DNA from: Diplosphaera chodatii
Taxonomy: Eukaryota; Chlorophyta; Trebouxiophyceae; Prasiolales; Stichococcaceae
Length of the DNA stretch: 64,000 nucleotides
Reading direction: 5' to 3'
NCBI GenBank assembly: GCA_032358165.1
Contig: JAALGY010000062.1
Coordinates: 806,001-870,000, forward strand
The position numbers and the translations under genes are program-made. The stretch's first letter is position 1. Every line of letters starts with the position of its first letter. The notes beneath the pieces are model-generated. The model was given only the letters and a program-made list of their open reading frames with translations. It was not told where the DNA came from and did not search any database. Shown here in pieces: positions 1 to 11,400 of this stretch.

Positions 1-369
1 CGCAAGTCAGCTGGCGTGCGGCCAAGCCCGCAGCAGGCTGGCACTGGCAGCCAAGCTCTCAGAGAGAAAGTGAGAAGTAGCGGTGCTGCAGCGTGCCACA
101 CACAAGGCTGAGACTGGTTCATGCAAGGCAATCAGAGTGCCTGAGGCAGCAGCGTTGCCACCAAGCAGCAGCAGCAGACAGCAGCAGCAGCAAGACAGCA
201 GGCCAGGCAATGGGCGCTGCAACAAGCGCAGCAATTTTTGGCACAGCACCGGGGTTTGGGGTTGCAGGGTATGCCACACATTGTTCAGGCTGCACAAGCA
301 AGCAGCGCAACACCCTTGCTGGTCCCGTCCCAAGGACAGCAGGCTTCACCCTTCTACAGCCAGCCGTAA
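1..369 (+). CDS. C-terminal end of a Gln-rich protein (partial, left edge)
   Basis: The reading frame ending in TAA at 367-369 is open from about 146 and reads as a Gln/Ala-rich tail (QQQTAAAARQQARQWAL, then AQQFLAQHRGLGLQG, ending in SPFYSQP). An upstream in-frame stop at 142-144 means the exon must start by splicing, near the AG at 144-145 or just after. Positions 1 to about 70 may be the previous exon, ending before GTGAGA. Such Q-rich tails are common in transcription and RNA-binding proteins, but no domain is visible, so no function is assigned. The strand choice rests on the length and composition of this frame and on the plausible splice site. The overlapping antisense frames look like shadows of the CAG repeats. 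Confidence 0.4.
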
Positions 370-930
370 GCAGCAGGCGCCACATCGTCTGCTGCTGCCA
401 CAGCTGGGAATAAAAATGCAGCAACGATGTTTGCAAGCAGCCTCGCAGAGTCAGAGGCGTTGGTTTACGTTGGCCGATATCGGCCCTGACGTTTTATCAG
501 CTGCAAGTCTGCTGCCACTGAGAAGCCGAGTTTAAAAAGGCTCTGTGGCAGCATTGGTCTCGTCTTTTGTACATGCAAACCTCCAAGACCCAGTTTGTGT
601 GTACGGACGAACTATGGTTTGCGGTGATATGCCGCTCAGAGTGTGATCGGTTTGGAGTGACCATTTGTTTGGATGCAACGCAGCAGCACTTGCTGCTGGT
701 TTGCTGCCTGCAAGCCTTGCGAAGCAGGAGCGTTCGTTTTGGTGTTGCCTAAGAGGAGGAACGGTCGGTGCTTGGGCGACACCTGCCAAGAACTGAAGAC
801 CTGTAAACCCACCGTTCCAAAGGTATTGTACAAGCTAGTTCACCGCTGACCCACTGTCATGGAGACTGCTTACAACAACCTACCATATGCATTTCCTGAC
901 ACTGCCTCTGGCTAGACACCATAGCAGGCA
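370..930. other. Intergenic, no gene seen
   Basis: This lies between the plus-strand Q-rich gene and the minus-strand ALG11, so both 3' ends face each other here. The short open frames have no family features. It probably holds the two 3' untranslated regions. Confidence 0.5.
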
Positions 931-3900
931 TCATCGACGAGGTTGCAGCGCGGGTCTCAAGCTGTCGAGGAAGGCAGCCTTGAACTCCTGGTCAGAAAAC
1001 CTGGCAGCGCTTCTGCGCGCCCCCGCTGCCAGCCGCCGCCGCGTCTCATCATCCATGCCCAGCACCTCCGTTATCGCCTCTGCATACTCGCTCTCCGTTC
1101 TGCACAGGTAGCCTGCAGCAACAGTGTCCAGCTGGCTGCGAGCTGACGCCAGCATGTGGGAGGCACGGCTGAAATGCGCTGAGTGCAACCAGAACCGATT
1201 GGCACCTGCACGGCGGGGCTGACCGAAGGCGTCGAGGCCGTCCATATTGACGAGGATGTCCTCTCTGGGGCCGCCCGAGTCGTGCACAATCGGCACCACG
1301 CCTGCGCATCAGAGATCTCCTGTCAGGCATTCTCACCATGTTGGAGTCACTGCAGCATGACTGTGCTGTCCAGAAGGACAGCAACCATGCAGCTCAACCC
1401 TGTCATCTGCTAGTGATGCCCTGGTGGTTTTTCCGAGCTGTGAATCTGAGACCTCGGGCTCCAGGGGGTCGGGAGCGCACCTGCGGCCATGTACTGCACG
1501 ATGCTGATGCCAAAGTGCTCGTCCACCATGGTGTGCAGGCCGCCCACCGCCCCGCCCAGCAGCATCCTGACCTGCACCAAGCCCCACCACGCACTAAGAT
1601 GCCTGCAGCAGACCCTCGGTAAACACTGGAACCGCAATTGACTGGGCTCTGCGACATGCCACCCCACTTGGTGCGAACTTATTCCTTCCCAGACTACCTC
1701 TGCACGAGGTTCAGCCCGGACACTGTTGGCATCTTCAGGTGGGGACGGACCTCGTCCCAGGGCGCGTTCACGTGGAAGTCTACGTGGTCCTGCACCGCCA
1801 GGTCCTGCGCCAGCCGGCGCAGTGCGTCCACGCGCGCCCTGTCGCCCGCGTTGCGGCAGCTGCCGATGAGCTTCAGCCGCGCCGACAGCACCGCATCGCC
1901 TGCGCGAGCGCGACGCAGCCAGGGCATCACCGTTTGGCACGCTTCATGATTGATTGTGCTCGTGACATCAGGCTGGTGATGAGCTGTGGCCGCCCTCACG
2001 GCGCTTGTGCAGCGTGCCCAACTGCCGCCTAGGTTTGTCTGATGCAATGCAGATGGCTTGTCCGATGCAGCATGAGTCCAAACCTCGTCCGATGCATGCG
2101 CGTGCAACGATTCTGGTGGGCTTGTGTACTGGCCTGCAACCTGTTACACATGCCAACGTACCACGAGCGATCGTGAGCAAGTAGGTGCGCACTTGTGGTA
2201 CTGCTGGAGAAGGAGAGTGCTCGCCGGCGGGCGCGGCTGAACGCGCGCAGCTGCAGGCTGTGGTCCTTCTCCGGTCGGAACTGCAGCAATGGACGAGAGC
2301 TTGATCAAGCACGGGAATGCTTCACAGTTTTGACACGTATGTCATGCGAACACACAGCGTCCAGCCATGGTCTTTTGGGTTGCAGCCAGCACGCTCCTCT
2401 ACGACCGTTACAGTTGCACCGCCTTTCTAGCAGGTGCACGCACATGCTGCCGGGTGCAGGCTGACAGGTGAACTGTGTGGCTGTTCAGGGTCAAGGGTGG
2501 CACCTGCGCAAGCGAGACGATGTACAGGCGCTTGAGCTTGCGCTCGAGGGGGAGTGCCGCCAGGTCGGCGGTGTCGCAGGGCGGGTACACGCGCTGCGGC
2601 GGCGCCCAGCTCAGGAACAGCTGCCGCACGTGCTCCGCCGTCCAGCTGCTGTTGGCCATCGACACCTGCGCCATGATGCCCAGTGCTGGTGCGCTGCAGA
2701 GCTCGCCGCCGTGAGCATTCAGATGCAGGCGGTGCACAGCACATGTTTCAGTGAACGTCTTGATCAGAGATGCTTGGTCACAACAGCATGCACATGACGC
2801 ATGCCAGCTTCGAGCGGCAGGTCCTCGCCTGGGCGCAGCCGCCTGCGACGCCGTAAGCCGCTGCAAAGGCGTAGTAGTACACCAGCTTGGCGGCGGAGCG
2901 CAGGCTGCTGGCCGCGATGGCGGCGCTGTTGTTGTAGCCGGCCGCCCCCGACTGCACGCGCTGCAGCATGTCCGTGGACACGGTGGGGTAGTGCGTGTAG
3001 GCGGCCACACGCGCGCCCGCCAGCCGGGCCAGCGGGTACGTGAACGCCCAGCTGCTGGTGTCCACCCACGTCTGCAGCATTAAACCGACGATGTTTCCCG
3101 ACGGAGAACTGTTGAGCACTGTCAGCAGGGTGTGCCATGCAGACAGGCTTCTTGGGCGACAGCATGTGTGACGCTGCAGCAGCGTGGGTCCAGTGAAGAA
3201 CACGCCGATGGTCAGCAGGGGCCCGTGACATGCCTCGGGCACAAACTGCTGCAGGGCTTCCAGCCCGAGGCGCGCCGAGCCCCACGCCTGGCGCGCCAGC
3301 GTCCAGGTGGGGTAGTTCGCCGAATCGAGCAGCGATGCTCTTTCAAGCCGCACCAGCTGCACCAGCACGTTTCAGTGTTCGCCCTCAGCATCTGCTGGAG
3401 GCACCCGAGCCATGGCCGCTGTGCTACGATGGGTCAGTACAGACTGCGGGTCCCAGATGCTGACAGCATGCAGCTGCGGCTTACCTTGAAGTCCGGCTTG
3501 ATGCGGATGCTGAAGCTGTTGAAGGCGCTGTCCGCCAGCTGCTGCGGTGTCAGGCCGTCGCTGGAGTAGATGGCGAGGGGCCGCTGCGGCCAGGCCTCCT
3601 GCATGGCTGCAATCGCGCACCTGCGCACCAGCACCCATGACGAACTGAAAGGTTCGATCAGTGCTCACCTCACGTGTTTGCTGCAGTGCACGCCGTGTGC
3701 ACGACCGAGCACCGTTCGCCTCACCACAGGACGCGCTCCCCGCCGCCGCCGCCCTCAGCATTGGGGTGGAAGAACGCGACGCTCCTCTGCGCAAACCGCA
3801 CATTGCATGTCGTTGCAGCGAGACGAAGATCGAATCATCTTGAACCAGGGCGATACGCTAGGCAGCGCGAATAAGTACGTGCATTGCGCACACCTTGGTC

Positions 3901-4137
3901 TGCTTCGGTAGCGTCAAACTGAGCCAGATGCGCAGGCCGACGAGCATCAGGCTCATCACTGCCGCAGTCCATAGGCATGTTCGAACCGTTGCTGCCTGCA
4001 CATTCCATGCCTCCACGTCAATGACACCAGCCGATTGGCCTGCTGCATGCACCTCAAGCATGCCAATGACTCACCACGCCGCCCACTGCCAGGACCAGGC
4101 CGAGCGCGCACGTAGGCGCGACCAGGCTGAGCCTCAT
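931..4137 (-). CDS. ALG11: ALG11, GDP-Man:Man3GlcNAc2-PP-dolichol alpha-1,2-mannosyltransferase
   Basis: ALG11 is an ER-membrane GT4 glycosyltransferase. It adds the fourth and fifth mannoses to the lipid-linked oligosaccharide on the cytosolic face before N-glycosylation. Reading from 4137 downward, the first exon is a hydrophobic anchor ([20 protein letters not shown]) followed by GTGAGT. A second hydrophobic stretch ([18 protein letters not shown]) lies near 3,920. Then come the family blocks [16 protein letters not shown] (~3,740), [12 protein letters not shown] (~2,980), [10 protein letters not shown] (~2,865), NSSWTAEHV (~2,645), [10 protein letters not shown] (~2,585), [15 protein letters not shown] (~2,270), [20 protein letters not shown] (~1,850), [15 protein letters not shown] (~1,505) and [11 protein letters not shown] in the last exon (931-1301). 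Their order and spacing match the full-length enzyme. About eight or more introns are present; their exact borders in the middle are not all fixed. Confidence 0.93.
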
Positions 4138-4840
4138 CGCAACTGGCTACACCTCATCAGGATCGAGGCATGACAGTGCTACTCTTCAAGGGCTGGTCAC
4201 ATCCGAAACTGCAGGAAAGAGGAGTGGTCCGACCGGTGTCCTGGTGCTATTCTCCCCGCAGGTGCTATACTCCCGCAGGACTATGCCTGTCTTGCAGTGT
4301 AGCACTATACGTCGCAATGAGCACTAAGGTACATGTGTGTTCAACGTTGTATATGGGAGCTGTGCGCTTGCTTGATGCTCTGCATGAAGGGTTCAGTTCC
4401 GGAAGCCTGTCTGAATTTGAAGGCAGCAGCTTGCACCTGCAGCCATTTACTACTCGCTCTTTGAAGCGCTGCGATACATTACAACACCATCATCAATTGC
4501 TTAGCATAAGCTGATTGAAGTCTGATCGTTGGTGCTGAGGTTGCAACTGCAGCATGCAGACGGACTGCTTGTCGACCTCGATAGACTTGGCTGAGTATGC
4601 CACATGCTATAATAATGCCACAGAGGTGCACATCTACCCGATGCTCCTGTCGCGCACGTAAGTTCGTCATCGCAGCAGACGGCTGAGCAGGCTCCATCCT
4701 GGCAGTTCCCTTGCAAGGTGGATGCGCATGCTGTGCGCGGTGATAGACTGTGCACGACGTCGGGTGGCTTCAAACATTGCAGGCTGCAGCCAGAGACATC
4801 AGAGATGTGATTTACACTAGGTTTTAAGGTTGCAGGCGAG
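4138..4840. promoter_or_regulatory. Divergent intergenic region between ALG11 and the J-domain gene
   Basis: The two genes start 703 bp apart in opposite directions, so this must contain both 5' untranslated regions and promoters, possibly shared. No clear TATA box or known element could be assigned. A near-repeat, ATTCTCCCCGCAGGTGCTATACTCCCGCAGGA, is visible around 4,250-4,280. Confidence 0.4.
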
Positions 4841-7362
4841 ATGGCTCAAAGTGCCGCTGATGAGTTGGCACGCCGCGTGCTGGGTGCCAACCCGCGGCAG
4901 CCAACTGAGATACTCGGGCTGCAGCACGACGCTACGCTGGAGGAAGCTAGACGCGCGTACCGGCTGCTGGCAAGGGACCTGCATCCTGACAAGAACGCTT
5001 CACCACTCGCCATTGAAGCCTTCAGGCTCTGCGGGTGGGCCCATGCCAGAAGCGCATGCAGACGCATCATGCTGACATATGGAACAGCTATAATTCCATC
5101 ATCATGTTTAAGAACGGACGTAGTTTGGGTCCGTCTGGCCTGCAGGCAAGCCAAGGAGCACCTTGAGCAGGCGCTGAATGGCAGCAGCAGGCCCACAGCT
5201 CAGTCTCACAGCCAGAGCAATGCCTGGGCCGCCTTCACGTGCGCCAATGCGCCACATGTCGCTGCAGCTCCCGCACAGCCACGGCAGACGCACGGCACCG
5301 TCGGCAGCGATGCTGCGGCGTGGGCATGCAGGCCGCAACCTGCGGCCGCTAGGGCCGCTTGGGGAGCGGGGTCTGCAGCGCCTGATTGCACTGCGCACAC
5401 GGGCGCGCCTCGGGCGCCGGCAGCAGAGGAGCAGCCGCAGCAGCACCTGCATGCGCAGCAGGCGGCCTGCAGCCGGAGCAGCGGTAGCAAAGGTCCGGAT
5501 CAGGAGTCGGACGGCGGGTCAACCCCATTGCCGACACCAGCCAGGGCCGCTGAAGGTGGAGTGCAGACGTCCTGGAACCCGCAGCCGCGGGCCCAGCAGC
5601 AGCGCCGTGCGTCGCAGCTGTTCCCGGCCCAGGGCGGCAGCCTGCCGACGACCTTTGCCAGCGGCCGGTCGCAGCACAGCAGCCTGCCGGCCAGCGCCCC
5701 GCAGCCTGATGCGGGCCGGCCCGGTGACTGGCCCGATGCTGTGCCGCCACTGCCGCCGCCTGATGCGCGCTCCCACGACCGTCACATCCGCAGCAGCTGG
5801 TCGCCGTCCCGGCGTCGGTCGCAGCTGCCGCTCGACTTTGCCCGTGTGCCAGAGTCGCCACCGCAGCCGCAGCCCGGCTGGCTGCCGCCGGCGCGGGCAC
5901 GGCCGCCGCTGGCAGCCGCGTGCGGGATGTTTGCAGATGATGCTGGCCATGGCCCCAGCAGCCCGGGCATGTGCAGCCTGCCCGACGGCTCGCAGCACAG
6001 CTTCCAGCACGGCCCGGGCAGCGCCGGCGGCGGCCACTCGATCGTGCTGGGCACGTCCGATTCGGAGGGCGCGGCCGCGGCGCCCGGCCTGGGCAGCGCG
6101 CCGGCGGATGTGCTGGACGACGATGAGGACCCGCTGGCCGAGTTCCACTGGGCCAGCCAGGCGCGCAGCTCGCTGTCGCAGCCGCTGCCCGGCGGGCGCC
6201 GGCGCAGCAGCGTGACCACCGGCAGCAGGGGGGGCGCCCCTGGCAGTCGCGGCGTGCTCCATGAGCACAGGCGGGATGGGCTGCGCAGTCCACCCGAGCC
6301 AGAGCCGCTCCAGGCAGCAGATGGTGTCAGCGAGTGGCATCACAGCGGCGACAGCAGCCCGCTGCAGCAGCCAATCCGCAGCGGCCAGGACGAAGTGCAT
6401 CCTCTGCATGCACAGCCCCACAGCCAAGGCGGTGGCAGAGCCAGGTGCTTGCTCCTCTGATGAAGGCTGCAGCTGTGTTTTGCCTGGTTGTTGCAGCCCA
6501 ACGTCACAAGCTGAATCATTGATACAATGCTGCCGTCCCGATTGGCAGAATATTATGCCACCGTTTCTAGGAACGTCGAGGCTGCACAGACGTGGGCGGG
6601 CCCTCCGCGGCAGCGGGGCGTGCCCGCCAGCCTGCCCAGCGGCGCTGACTTCCTCGTCGGCGGCGTCAGGCAGGGCGGCAGTGGGGCCGGAAGTGGCAGA
6701 TGCGGCGTCGCCAGCGCTGCAGGCGCAGCCGCCCTCGAGGATGCTTGGCGCAGCAGCGGCAGCAGCCCGGCTGCGCCTCAGCGGCGGCGCAAGCGCGTGC
6801 TGGCCGTCGTGTCGGATACCGATGATGAGGTGCAGGAGGTGGCGCAAGCCATTGCCAGCCTCGCTCCATTACCCCCAATCACTCTTGCCTGAGCTGACTA
6901 TGTGTATATACCTGTTGTGAGAGCGCAGCCTCATGTATGAACAGGATACACCACCACCAGCCAGCAAGGCTGGGAAGGTTGGCGGGAAGCCATCTGCTTC
7001 AGCGGCTGCTGTGCTGCGGCAGCGGGTGCTCAGCAGCAGCAGCGACATGCGCAGCCTGCCAAGGGCCTTCGAGGTGATGTGCTTCTTGCGTGTCTTACAC
7101 TGAAGCAGTCTATGAATGCCTGCTGCAACATCCGACACAGAGTGTAGACATTGCAGAGGCCATATTTGTGCTGCCTCACATTCAGCGTGCGTTCATATCT
7201 TCACAGGCTGTGGAGGTGGCGATGGTGCAACGGCAGACAGCATTGAAGGAGCAGACGGCAGCGCTGGCACGCCAAAAGGCGTCCAGCGCCAAGCAACGTG
7301 TGCTGGCGCGGATGTACGGCCGGCGGCAGGGCGGCAAGCGGGCTGTGCGGACGCGAGGATGA
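4841..7362 (+). CDS. J-domain (DnaJ/HSP40) protein with long disordered middle and basic helical tail
   Basis: J-domain proteins recruit HSP70 and stimulate its ATPase. Residues 1 to about 65 carry the J domain (TEILGLQHDATLEEARRAYR, then LHPDKN with the essential HPD). Its last helix follows an intron at about 5,030-5,145 (QAKEHLEQAL). Glycine-rich and Cys-rich substrate domains are absent, so this is class C. The middle, to about 6,890, is very rich in Ala, Gln, Ser, Pro and Arg and is probably disordered. Later exons continue with RKRVLAVVSDTDDEVQEV (~6,795), a short exon at about 6,940-7,074, and a 3' exon from about 7,207 reading VEVAMVQRQTALKEQTAALA and ending in basic RRQGGKRAVRTRG. 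The tail looks like a short coiled coil. Joining the J domain to the tail through one transcript is inferred from collinearity and splice signals. The client is unknown. Confidence 0.7.
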
Positions 7363-8466
7363 CAAGGGTAATTCTACTAACGAGAGTGTGCATCGGAGCA
7401 TACTGCTGCCTGCATGTAGCAATCGTGGCTCAGTCGGCAGCCGGCGCCAGTGAGTGTGTAGCTGTGACATGTCTGGGCGGAGGCAAAACCAAGCCGTACA
7501 AACCAACCCAGTTTACTAGGTAAAGCTCATATGCGTGAACTTCCATGCGTACATAGCCGTCTGAAACAACTGCATCAAACACCCTGCACCACCCTACGAT
7601 CACAAACTCCCAGGCATCACTGCATGAATCTTTCGAAGTGCTGCTTATGAAATCTGCTGATCTTCTCAGAAGTCTCCTGATGATGGGCCACTGCTGTCGT
7701 ACATCCGATGGCCGACAGCCACTTTGCAGGCGGCTGCCTTATGTTGCTTAGCCCCTACCTCCCTGCTGTTTGCAACGTATTCGCAAGTCGCTGGCGCCTC
7801 ACGGTGCCCTCTGGCGCACCAACCAAAGAAGTCCATCCCAACAAACAATCCAGTCTATCTCCTAGCACAATACCCATTGCGGCTCACGCACAAGCTTTCA
7901 ACAGTTGCAGCCGTCGCAGCTACAATCCTGGACCCCAGCTGCCTCAGCCATGATCATGCGGGCTTGTGGCTGCCCGCTGGCTGATGCTGCTGAATCTGCA
8001 CTTACAGCTTAGCTTGTTGCGGGCTTGTCTTATTGCGGGCTTGCTCATTGCATTGTTCTGCCAGCGCAAGGCTCGGGGTGTCACGCCCTAGCAGCAGCCG
8101 CCTTGCGACTTTGTTCAAATGTTAGGCCTCCAAAGCTGCTGGTATGGCTTCACGGTTCTTGATTGCATAGTGCCGCGGTCTTGAGAGTCTTGAGAGTCTT
8201 GAGGAGGTGTCCCTGGTCTTGGCCACCTGCGCCTGTGTGCCACCGGCAAAACGCAACATCACACGCATTGTCAGCGCTGCAGACTCTCCCAGACGCAATC
8301 TGCACATTCAGCACAGGATCGATCGGGGCTCACCCATCAGTGCTGAGGGGCGGTGGGCGGAGTGTTCACGTGGATTGCAGTCGAGTCGGCGGCGGCGGCA
8401 CTGCAACAGGCGTCCTTGGCGGCACCTGTTCATCTGCACGGTACCACAGTCACACCATGCCATGGT
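7363..8466. other. Intergenic between convergent 3' ends, no gene seen
   Basis: This lies downstream of the J-domain gene (+) and of the PPR-SMR gene (-). Short frames occur on both strands, but none shows domain features or consistent splice sites. A short tandem repeat of CTTGAGAGT is visible near 8,180-8,200. Confidence 0.5.
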
Positions 8467-11400
8467 TCACAGCACAAATCGGAGTCTAGTCAGACAGACA
8501 TCATTGTGGCATCTCAGGATACGATCGCTGCATGAAAGCGTTGACAGGATAAAAAGTTTGATGAGGTTCATGCTGAAATTGCCAGCACCTTGGGACTGGC
8601 AGTCCCCCTTGCTGGCCGGCCACGCCGGCAGCCAGGCACTCAGCTCGGAAGCAGGAAGCTGTAGGACGTCGCCATCCGCCTCGGTGGTGCTGGCTGTGAA
8701 GGCCAGTGGCGGCAGCGCCGCCGGCAGCGCAGCCGCCATCCCGTCCGGCAGCAGCGCCGCCTCACTGCGCAGCAGCGCCTCCACTGCAGCATGCAGCTGC
8801 GATGCACCACTGCCCCACCCTGTGGGAAACCACTTGTCACAGCTCAACACATACCGCACGCCGGCAACACTGGGTTTGAACTTGTCGTTGGTTGACAGTC
8901 GCATGTGCCCACTGCTGACGCCTTACGGGGGTTGTGCAGTGAACATGTCTCCTGCTGGTTGTATGCCAGGGCGTCAGCATGCGCACCGAAGACGATCCGA
9001 GCGTCCGGCACGCGGTCTTGGGGCAGCAGCGCCGCGCGGGACAGCCACGCCACCACGACCACCAGGCCGCGCTCCCTGCTGCAGCCCTGCAGGTCCACCG
9101 TCAGCGGCCCTGCAGCCAGTCCACAGAGCACAGGTGACTGAACATCTTGCATCAGATACGGTGAGCGTGAGTAGTGCAGCGAGCTAGCGTCACGCACACG
9201 CGTCGTCTGTTTAGCGACCCGGCAGTTCTGCATATGGAGTGTCGACAGCCCAGAGCTTGCAAGGCTGTCAGGCGCACCTGTGGCGCCGGGCGGCGGCGGC
9301 AGGGTGTAGTGGCAGAAGGTGCCCATGTCGTGCGCGTCGCCGCACAGCGCAGCCGCGGCGGCGTACTTGCCGGCGGCCACCATGGCGTCCACTGCGGTGC
9401 GATACGTGGCCGCGTCTGGCGGCGCAGTGCCACGCTGCAGGCACAACCATTGAGAGTCAACCCTGCACCCTTCCCGATGCAACCACATAATTCAGTAAGT
9501 TGTTGATGGCTTGACCTCAACATCGAATGTACCCAGGTGCACATGTCCGACAAATACGTTGCTGTTGGCAGATTGCCGGGCCGGCACACTGCATCGCCAA
9601 GCAGGCGCCTCACCGCCTTCATGTGCTGGACGAGGGACAGGAGGAGCTCGGGCTGCCGGCCGTCGTGCAGCGCGTCCACCACGCAGTTCAGCGTCCGCGT
9701 GTCCGGCGCCACCCCGCAGTCCTCCATGCGCTGCAGCAGAAAAGTCACTTCATGCTGTGTCACCGTGCTCAAGTGACGGCCTTTCCTGACTGACGCGACT
9801 GAACAGAGTACTGATTGTAACTGCAACTTGTGACACAGATAGCAACACCACATTCGCAGAGGCGTGCTAGCAAGCAACAAGCACTCTGACGTCTGCCTGC
9901 TCACTGCTTGCTTGCAATCCGCTTGGAGCTGTGGTGTTGACCGCAATCAACAAGAATTCTTGCACCTACTGATACACCTACTGAATCAACATCTGCATCA
10001 CACTTCGCTCTTGACGGTCGGCGTTCAGACGACACATCAAGGTGACCTTGTTGCAGTGTGACACACAGTCAAGGCATGCAGCACTCACCAGGGCCAGGTC
10101 CAGGGCGCGGCGCCACTCGTGCACCTCCTTGCAGGCGGCGATCAGCACCGGCCACAGGGCGGGCGGCGGGGCAGGGGCCCCCTGCGGAACGGCCAGCGCG
10201 TCAATGACGGCCCGGGCCGCGGCCGCGTGGCCGCCCGCAGGCAGCGCGTGCAGCAGCGCCGCCGCCGTCGGCACATCCACAGCCACCTGCAGAAGCAGAC
10301 GCGCGATGCGTCATCTGAGCTTATGCCATGGCAGCGGCCTGACACGGCAGCGAAGGCACCCTTCAGGAGCGTGCAGCAGCACTGCTGTTGGCGCAGCTGC
10401 TGCAGCCACACGCTTGCAGCAGCAGCGAGTGGTGAAAATGTCTCGTAGGTACACTTTGGCAGTTTTAGCTGTTGATGGTGCCTACAACATGGCTCCCAGA
10501 GCATTCAGCCCACCATGTATGGGTCGCTCCTGCAGACTGTCAGCACTTCCCCTGCCGTCATCACTGCGCACACCGGCAGGCATGCACGCCACACCTGCAG
10601 AGCGTGCATGGTGTTGAAGGTGCGCATGGCGGTGTGGCAGGCGCCGGTGGTGACGGCGGCCAAGAGCAGCGTGTTGGCAGCGCTCGCCTCGACTGCGTGG
10701 CCAGCAGCCGCCAGCACCTGCAGGACGGCGCCTCTGGTGTGCGGCTGGGCTGCAGATGTCTGCTGTGCATGCTGCACGAACGCGGTAAGACGTGTCGAAC
10801 GACACCTAGTGCGGCCTGCAGCAGTGCACTCTGAGGGGCCTACCTGGAGGCCTCGGTCCAGCTGCCCCGCGGCAGCGCAGGTGCGCAGTGCTGCTCCTGC
10901 CACCACAGCGTCGACTGCAAAGCCCTGCCAGGTGCAAGCATCCAGCACGTCAGTCCCTTCCAGCAACGGGGCCACCTGTGCCCATCAAGCCATCTGGGCT
11001 GCTGCGGGAGGGCTGGCCAGCCCCTGTGATATCCATGCATGCCACTGCTGCTGCCGAGTAGGCGGCTATATGTATAGTGATGCCATGGTTGAGCTGGTCT
11101 GGAGAGTCACTTCTATCACAAAAGACGCACCCGGGCCCCCATGACCTCGAAGATGGAGATCGCCTGCTGCCAATCACCAGCGGCTTCCAGGATGCCCGCC
11201 AGTGCACGGAAGCTGGAAGCGTCAAGGCCCGGACCTGGTGCCGCCAGTGCAGCCCGAAATACAGCCACCGCCTGAACATGCAAATAGGATTGTATAAATC
11301 AGTAGAGGATGTAAAGGCTGGCGGTCAGCAGGTCTGCTGGTAACTCATAGTGAAGCATGCGAAAGCTTGTTTCGAAAATATGTTTGCGATGACATGAGCA

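Noticed and set aside
83..535. 150-codon plus-strand frame at the left edge
   Set aside because: A different frame, ending in TAA at 367-369, gives a more natural Gln-rich coding tail with a plausible acceptor.
5349..6847. Long minus-strand frames opposite the J-domain gene
   Set aside because: Antisense shadows of low-complexity coding sequence (Arg/Ala/Cys-rich), no motifs.
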